Shown here: piece after piece, positions 59,326 to 64,000 of the stretch
Layout: each line of letters starts with the position of its first letter
How positions within the stretch are numbered: the first letter of the stretch is position 1
NCBI GenBank assembly: GCA_022448365.1
Contig: JAKVCS010000003.1
Span: forward strand, 806,001-870,000
Source of the DNA: Saccharospirillaceae bacterium
Lineage (GTDB): Bacteria > Pseudomonadota > Gammaproteobacteria > Pseudomonadales > Oceanobacteraceae
Length of the DNA: 64,000 nucleotides
Direction: 5' to 3'
Notes under the pieces: generated by a model
Told to the model about the DNA's origin: nothing
The model's input: only the letters and a program-made list of their open reading frames with translations
The model's database searches: none
Program-made: the position numbers and the translations under genes

Positions 59326-59674
59326 GAACTGACCTCAAACAAGATGTTGTTTTTATTGTATTTATTGCAACCCCCACCAATGTGCAGCGGGGATCAAATC
59401 TGAATGAGACACTGTATTCTTTTTGGCGCAAATTGCCAACAACTCAATCACAAATACCGCTGCTACAGCGCTGAATCCTGAGAGATTCCACAGCCTGATT
59501 GACGCAATAAACCAGCCCAATTGTGCCAACTTTCATGTTTTTCGTGACAACTTGCGACATTTCATGAATTTTCTGTGAACTTTATCGAACGCCCTCATTC
59601 CTATACACACCCTGTACACGACGTATAACCCAATAAGTGCGTTTGTCCGGGCCTTATAACCAGAGGAGGTTAAT
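59326..59674. promoter_or_regulatory. divergent promoter region between DUF2147 and DUF4397 genes
   Basis: This 349-base spacer holds no gene. TTTCATG occurs twice about 29 bases apart (near 59531 and 59560). GAACTT (59577-59582) and TCCTA (59599-59603), 16 bases apart on the plus strand, loosely match an extracytoplasmic sigma-E promoter for the DUF4397 gene. AGAGGAGG lies just before that gene's ATG. Confidence 0.4.
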
Positions 59675-61033
59675 ATGAATATTCAGCAGTTCGCTCAACC
59701 GTTAGTACTGATTCCTGCACTGGCACTGTCCTTAATCGGGTGTGGTAGTGATGACGATAATGATAACGACACAAAAGCTTCATCTTACGTGCGGGTATTG
59801 CATGCATCGCCTGATGCACCTGCCGTAGACGTTTTGGTGAATGGCAGTGCTGCCCTGACGGGTGTCACCTTTCAGCAAGGTTCAGGCTATCTGAAATTGA
59901 ATGAAGGTGAAAATACCGTTGCCCTGAGAGTCAACGGCACTTCCACCATTGCACTGGAACAAACTCTGACATTGGACGCTAACGGCTACTACTCCGTCAT
60001 TGCGCAAAATAATGTTGCATCACTGGAGCTGGAAGTACTCGACGATACCGCCCGTCGTGACAACGACAGCATTGACGTCACGGTTGTGCATGCTTCCCCA
60101 GCTGCCGGTACTGTCGATCTGTATGTCACCGCCAACGGTGCAGCGCTGCCAGATACAGCAACGCTCGACAATGTTGCGTTTGATGTAAATGCAACACTGC
60201 CAAATACTGCGGCTGGCGACTATCAGGTGCGTGCAACGGCTGCTGACAACACCACAGTTGTTTACGATTCAGGCGCACTGGCTATCGCCTCCGACGTAAC
60301 CGCCGTTGCCGTCAACAGCACCCAAGGTGCTTCGCCCGTCTCCCTGTTGGTATGGGCAGACAGTGCCAGCCCGGTGACGGCAGTACTCGACAACACGGCA
60401 GAAGTCCGGATTGTGCACGCGGTTGATTCAGTCAGCGTTGACGTATTTGCCGGCGGAGCGGAACTGTTAGGCGATTTCAACTTTAAGGACACCACCGTCA
60501 GTGATAGCAACGCCAGTGGTTACGTCAAAGTCGCCGCAGGCGCGCTACCAGTTGCCATCGCAGCGGCAAATCAAGGCATTGAAAACGCGCTGACGAATCT
60601 CAGTGCGACACTGACGCTGGAGCGTGGAATGTCTTACACCGTGATCGCCGCCGGTGACACCGGTGATCTGTCTGCGGCTGAATTGATTACGCTGAACGAC
60701 ACTCGTAGCAACAGTTCAGCCACCAACGGTAGTGTCCGACTGGTGCATGCTTCGTCAGCTTCTGCGGCTGATCCGGTCGACATTTTTGTTTATGAACAAA
60801 ATGGTACTCAACCGGCAACCCCGAGCTTTGGTGATGTCGAACTGGGAGAAAATACCGATTACGTTTCTCTGGCAGCGGCAACCTATACCGTCGTTATTGC
60901 CGCCGACGGCACAACCGCTGCAGCGGTTCCGGGAACGGACGCCGTTGAAGTGGCCGCGGGCAGCTTAAGTACTGCGATTGCTGTGGGGAACGGCTCAGGT
61001 TTATCAGCAATTTTGTTAAACGATAAACGCTGA
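59675..61033 (+). CDS. DUF4397 repeat lipoprotein
   Basis: The 452-residue product has a lipoprotein signal (ALSLIGC, Cys near 23, followed by Gly, so outer-membrane sorting is likely). An Asp-rich linker is followed by about four DUF4397-like repeats, each beginning with a VRVLHASPDAPAVDV-type strand (about 37, 131, 247 and 351). The repeats predict a string of beta domains on the cell envelope. No catalytic motif is visible. A terminator follows closely. Confidence 0.87.
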   Translation: MNIQQFAQPLVLIPALALSLIGCGSDDDNDNDTKASSYVRVLHASPDAPAVDVLVNGSAALTGVTFQQGSGYLKLNEGENTVALRVNGTSTIALEQTLTLDANGYYSVIAQNNVASLELEVLDDTARRDNDSIDVTVVHASPAAGTVDLYVTANGAALPDTATLDNVAFDVNATLPNTAAGDYQVRATAADNTTVVYDSGALAIASDVTAVAVNSTQGASPVSLLVWADSASPVTAVLDNTAEVRIVHAVDSVSVDVFAGGAELLGDFNFKDTTVSDSNASGYVKVAAGALPVAIAAANQGIENALTNLSATLTLERGMSYTVIAAGDTGDLSAAELITLNDTRSNSSATNGSVRLVHASSASAADPVDIFVYEQNGTQPATPSFGDVELGENTDYVSLAAATYTVVIAADGTTAAAVPGTDAVEVAAGSLSTAIAVGNGSGLSAILLNDKR

Positions 61034-61046
61034 TCATTACGCCATT

Positions 61047-61085
61047 AAAAACGGCCTGCAGTTGTGTTGTGCAGGCCGATTTTTA
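61047..61085. terminator. bidirectional terminator between DUF4397 gene and phnX
   Basis: CGGCCTGCA and TGCAGGCCG (61052-61060 and 61070-61078) form a 9-bp stem, flanked by A and T runs. Confidence 0.9.
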
Positions 61086-61116
61086 ATCATCTTATATTGT
61101 CTTCCAGATTGACAAA

Positions 61117-61944
61117 TTAAGGCTTATCACCGGCTGATAGCCGCGCTGATATTTCATCAACAATGGCTGGCAGTTCTGCCACACTATCAATCACGTAATG
61201 AGCGCCGGCAGCGTATAAACGTTGCTCTGCATCGAGGCGACGCTGCTGTTGTTCTGTAACAGGCAAAGATTGCCAATCACCACGATCCAGGCCAACCTCA
61301 TTACCCGACACACTCACAGCAACCGTCCACATGCCCGCTCGCAGACCCTCTTCGATTCCCGGAATGGTATCGTCAACTTTTATACATCCCTGTACGTGAC
61401 TCGCTTGTAATTCCATCGCCACCGCTAACGCCATGTCCGGATACGGACGACCACGCTCCACGTCGGTAGCAAACACACAGGAAGCCGGTTCGTAACCCTG
61501 TTCCTTTGCCGCCACTAACGCGGGTTGCATCATCCCCGGTCCATAACCGGTATTGCTGCCAATTTTAATACCTTGTTCCAGCAATACATCTAAGGCACCT
61601 TTCCATCCAGGAATTAACTGACTGCGCTCACCAACGATACGCGTCTGAATGGGGGCAAAGTCGTGGTACAAACGGTCAATTTCTGCGTCCGTTGGTTCAT
61701 TGCCTTTAACATCCAACCAAGCCTGGGCAATACGGGGGTTCGCCAGCATACGACAGATATGCACACGCTTTTCTGTGCCCATTGGCTCGCGTGCCTCTGC
61801 CTGAGTCACTGTAATGCCTTCAGTTTGAAATAACTCCATAAAGGCATACACCGGCGCCAGAGAACCAAAATCGATGGTGGTTCCAGCCCAATCTAGAATA
61901 ATGGCCTCAACCGGACCGGCAAAATAACGCTGCGACTTAAGCAT
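61117..61944 (-). CDS. phnX: phosphonoacetaldehyde hydrolase
   Basis: The 275-residue HAD-family enzyme cleaves the C-P bond of phosphonoacetaldehyde, giving acetaldehyde and phosphate. Nucleophile D18 is in ILDWAGTTIDF and the Schiff-base lysine is probably K59 in MGTEKRVHI. GYGPGMM and KVDDTIPGIEEGLRAGMW are family motifs. It overlaps the HD gene by 8 bases and, with phnW, completes 2-aminoethylphosphonate breakdown. Confidence 0.94.
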   Translation of the reverse strand: MLKSQRYFAGPVEAIILDWAGTTIDFGSLAPVYAFMELFQTEGITVTQAEAREPMGTEKRVHICRMLANPRIAQAWLDVKGNEPTDAEIDRLYHDFAPIQTRIVGERSQLIPGWKGALDVLLEQGIKIGSNTGYGPGMMQPALVAAKEQGYEPASCVFATDVERGRPYPDMALAVAMELQASHVQGCIKVDDTIPGIEEGLRAGMWTVAVSVSGNEVGLDRGDWQSLPVTEQQQRRLDAEQRLYAAGAHYVIDSVAELPAIVDEISARLSAGDKP

Positions 61945-62530
61945 ATTGCTGTTTCTCCTTCACAACACGGGTGTGTTGAATTAAACGTTCTTGATAGTGA
62001 GACAAATCAGGTACAACCAAATGCACGTGTTTGCCCAATTCATCGTATTTACGGATTAATAATGCGTCCTGAAACCAGGGAGACGACTCAAATGCCCGAC
62101 AAGTGCTTGTATCCATAAAGCCGCCTTGCAACATCAGACTCTCCTCAGAGGCGCTCGATAGGGTGTCGCGATAAGAGGAATCGGTGGAAAATAAATAACG
62201 CTTGGCTGCAACGTGCAAGCGCACCGGTTTAACAATATCGTCATCAAAGTAATTTGCTAAAAACTGTGCGCCCACTTTTTCGTGATAACCGTTTTCAAGA
62301 TGTGCTTCCGGATGAACTTCACGCTGCTGCCAGGTAATTAAATGCCCAACATCGTGCAGCAACGCAGCCAGAATAATGTATTCTGGCGCAGCGTCTTGTT
62401 CAGCGAACCAGGCACACTGCAAAGCATGCTGCATCTGAGTAATGTCTTCACCCAGTTTCATATGGCCAAACTCTTTAAACGGCTCTAATACCGCATCGAC
62501 TTTTTTGCGTGCCTGCGTGCGTAATCTCAT
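61937..62530 (-). CDS. HD-domain protein of phosphonate catabolism (PhnZ/TmpB-like)
   Basis: The 197-residue HD-domain protein has the metal-binding HDVGH motif near 69-73 and GEDITQMQHALQCA upstream, matching the phosphonate-degradation-associated HD family. PhnZ and TmpB in this family are di-iron oxygenases that cleave hydroxylated phosphonates (established). No partner hydroxylase (PhnY*) is in the window. It sits between phnW and phnX with an 8-base overlap to phnX. It may widen the substrate range or remove a side product. Confidence 0.82.
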   Translation of the reverse strand: MRLRTQARKKVDAVLEPFKEFGHMKLGEDITQMQHALQCAWFAEQDAAPEYIILAALLHDVGHLITWQQREVHPEAHLENGYHEKVGAQFLANYFDDDIVKPVRLHVAAKRYLFSTDSSYRDTLSSASEESLMLQGGFMDTSTCRAFESSPWFQDALLIRKYDELGKHVHLVVPDLSHYQERLIQHTRVVKEKQQYA

Positions 62531-62560
62531 ATCGATTCCTTCTCACTCAAAAGCAGCGAA

Positions 62561-63679
62561 TTATTTCCAGAAAAGATTGGCTTCCAGCGCGCTCAACAGG
62601 TTCTCCATATCCTGCGGATAAACCTCACCAATATGCCCGATACGGAAACATGGTGTATCGGTCACCTTACCCGGATAAATAACAAACCCCGATTTTTTCA
62701 GGCGATCATAAAGAATTTTAAAATCGAACTGGTTGGATTGCGGGTATTTAAAGGTGGTGATAAATGGTGATTGTTTTTCATCGTCAACCACGCACTCGAA
62801 ACCCAGCTTTTTCATCCCGCATACCAGCGTTGTATGGTTGTCGGCATAACGTTTGGCGCGGGTGTTAATACCACCCTCTTCATGGAGTTCTTTTATCGCT
62901 TGCTGGAAGGCCCGCACCACATGCGTTGGAGAAGTAAAACGCCATTTACCCAGGCCATGCTCCATGATTTTCCATTGGTCATATAAATCCAGACTGAGCG
63001 AGCGTGCATTGCCTTCACACTGTGCCAACAACGCGGTTCTCACAATCACAAAACCCATACCGGGTACACCCTGAATGCACTTATTAGCGCTGCTGATGAT
63101 GCAATCGATGTTTAACCCGGCGACATCAATATCGATACCGCCAAACGAACTCATGGCATCAACAATGAGTACTTTACCTGCATCTTTTACCACCCCGGCA
63201 TAATGCTCGATCGGATTTAAGATACCGGAGGTGGTTTCGCAATGAACCATAGCCACATGAGAAATCGCGCCATCTTCATTCAGCAACTGGCGTAAGGCTT
63301 CGCTACTGACCCAATCACTTTCAGCCGCATGCAGTGTCACCGTTTCGATATTCAGGTACTGTGCAATCTGAGCGATGCGCTGACCATACGCACCGTTAAC
63401 CAGCACCAGTAATTTGCCAGCTTTTTTCTCACAGCCTTCTTTCGGCATCAGCGTTCCGATGGCACTCTCCACCGCGAAACTGCCACTGCCTTGCATTAAC
63501 ACACTGGTGTATTCGCTGGTATTACAGTGTGCCAACGCGACCAGCTGCTGACGAATCGGCTGTACCACACCCAGATTGTAATCGTCATCCCAGGTACACC
63601 AGTCGCGCATCATGGTTTGTTTTACGGTATCACTGGTGCTCAGCGGCCCAGGAGTTAACAGCAGGTATGGGTTGCTCAT
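62561..63679 (-). CDS. phnW: 2-aminoethylphosphonate--pyruvate transaminase
   Basis: The 372-residue PLP enzyme converts 2-aminoethylphosphonate and pyruvate to phosphonoacetaldehyde and alanine. LLTPGPLSTSDTVK opens the chain, and the PLP lysine is K200 in SSANKCIQG. It is the first gene of phnW-HD-phnX, with a 30-base gap to the HD gene. A TGGTCTAGACCA operator lies about 60-70 bases upstream. Confidence 0.95.
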   Translation of the reverse strand: MSNPYLLLTPGPLSTSDTVKQTMMRDWCTWDDDYNLGVVQPIRQQLVALAHCNTSEYTSVLMQGSGSFAVESAIGTLMPKEGCEKKAGKLLVLVNGAYGQRIAQIAQYLNIETVTLHAAESDWVSSEALRQLLNEDGAISHVAMVHCETTSGILNPIEHYAGVVKDAGKVLIVDAMSSFGGIDIDVAGLNIDCIISSANKCIQGVPGMGFVIVRTALLAQCEGNARSLSLDLYDQWKIMEHGLGKWRFTSPTHVVRAFQQAIKELHEEGGINTRAKRYADNHTTLVCGMKKLGFECVVDDEKQSPFITTFKYPQSNQFDFKILYDRLKKSGFVIYPGKVTDTPCFRIGHIGEVYPQDMENLLSALEANLFWK

Positions 63680-64000
63680 GACTTATTCTCTTAACTTATG
63701 ATGCTGGCCTTCGAAATAATTCAGTTATCTCGATACTATTGGTCTAGACCAGAAGACAGGAGCAACTATAAGGAGGTAATATCGCTTGAGCAATGCTGAT
63801 TCGATGAAGTTTTTATGACAATGGCGCTTGGGGTTGGACCGGTCGATAGGAAGACCGTTGAATCAATACGCAACTTAAAGGCCGATTTGCATGTTAACTT
63901 ATCACCGCAGTCTATTTTGGCTGACTAATGAAGAAACATAGAATCAATAGAAGGAAATCTCGCAAACAATTAATAGACACACTCTGTATTCTATAAAAAT
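63680..64000. other. phnW upstream region with no clear gene
   Basis: This is 321 bases to the window edge. It contains the phnW promoter and operator. On the plus strand a strong AAGGAGG (near 63770) precedes a 10-codon TTG frame (63786-63818), which is ATGA-coupled to a 37-codon frame (63815-63928). Neither is recognised with confidence. A regulator gene may lie beyond the window. Confidence 0.35.
63740..63751. promoter_or_regulatory. PhnF-like GntR/HutC operator before phnW
   Basis: TGGTCTAGACCA is a perfect 12-bp palindrome. It differs by one base from TGGTATAGACCA, the site of the GntR/HutC repressor PhnF described in Mycobacterium smegmatis. Confidence 0.65.

Overview
The window reads as chromosome of a marine, respiratory gammaproteobacterium, probably an Oceanospirillales member near Thalassolituus or Oceanobacter. 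This is inference. It rests on the sodium-pumping Nqr complex, the Pseudomonas-type 531-residue isocitrate lyase, the nagZ/psrA/lexA/sulA neighbourhood known from Pseudomonas, TRAP transport, 2-aminoethylphosphonate catabolism and moderate GC. I saw no rRNA, tRNA, CRISPR array, insertion sequence or prophage. Coding density is high and most genes lie on the minus strand.

Layout. 1-4.5 kb: start of nqrC, then nqrB and nqrA, with an N-terminally extended GAPDH gene upstream. 4.7-12.2 kb: a five-gene envelope-signalling cluster (OmpA-like protein with calcium-type Asp repeats, response regulator, LysM-FecR protein, CHASE2 histidine kinase, lipid kinase). 12.4-15.8 kb: pqiABC with pqiA split in two. 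16-17.6 kb: aceA. 17.9-30.9 kb: a tightly packed six-gene operon of exported proteins. Five share a short motif just after the signal peptide, and the sixth is a 2411-residue protein with an array of C-type-lectin-like modules, a LamG-like domain, Calx-beta-like repeats and a ricin-like end. It is the most unusual locus here and looks like a surface or filament-associated adhesion system, perhaps related to the Acinetobacter fil genes.

31-35.3 kb: a DUF2333-type protein, a divergent sigma-54 activator and ccoG. 35.4-39.6 kb: a lipoprotein, binding protein and fused permease in the order of a TPR-protein-associated TRAP transporter (TPAT). 39.9-46.8 kb: an unknown membrane protein, MTIP, nagZ, an L,D-transpeptidase, psrA, lexA-sulA, two small conserved-type genes and a YfaZ-like outer membrane protein. 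47-52.6 kb: htpG with a sigma-32-type promoter, a GlyGly-CTERM-like exported protein, an unknown secreted protein and rarD. 52.7-58.7 kb: a thiamine operon thiC-thiO-thiS-thiG-thiDE under a TPP riboswitch. 58.8-61 kb: a DUF2147 protein and a DUF4397 repeat lipoprotein. 61.1-63.7 kb: the phosphonate operon phnW-HD protein-phnX behind a PhnF-like palindrome.

Regulatory sites that can be read directly are the TPP riboswitch, a perfect SOS box plus a second imperfect one before lexA, tandem PsrA-type operators before psrA, a sigma-32-type promoter before htpG, a TGGTCTAGACCA palindrome before phnW, a palindrome before aceA and several intrinsic terminators.
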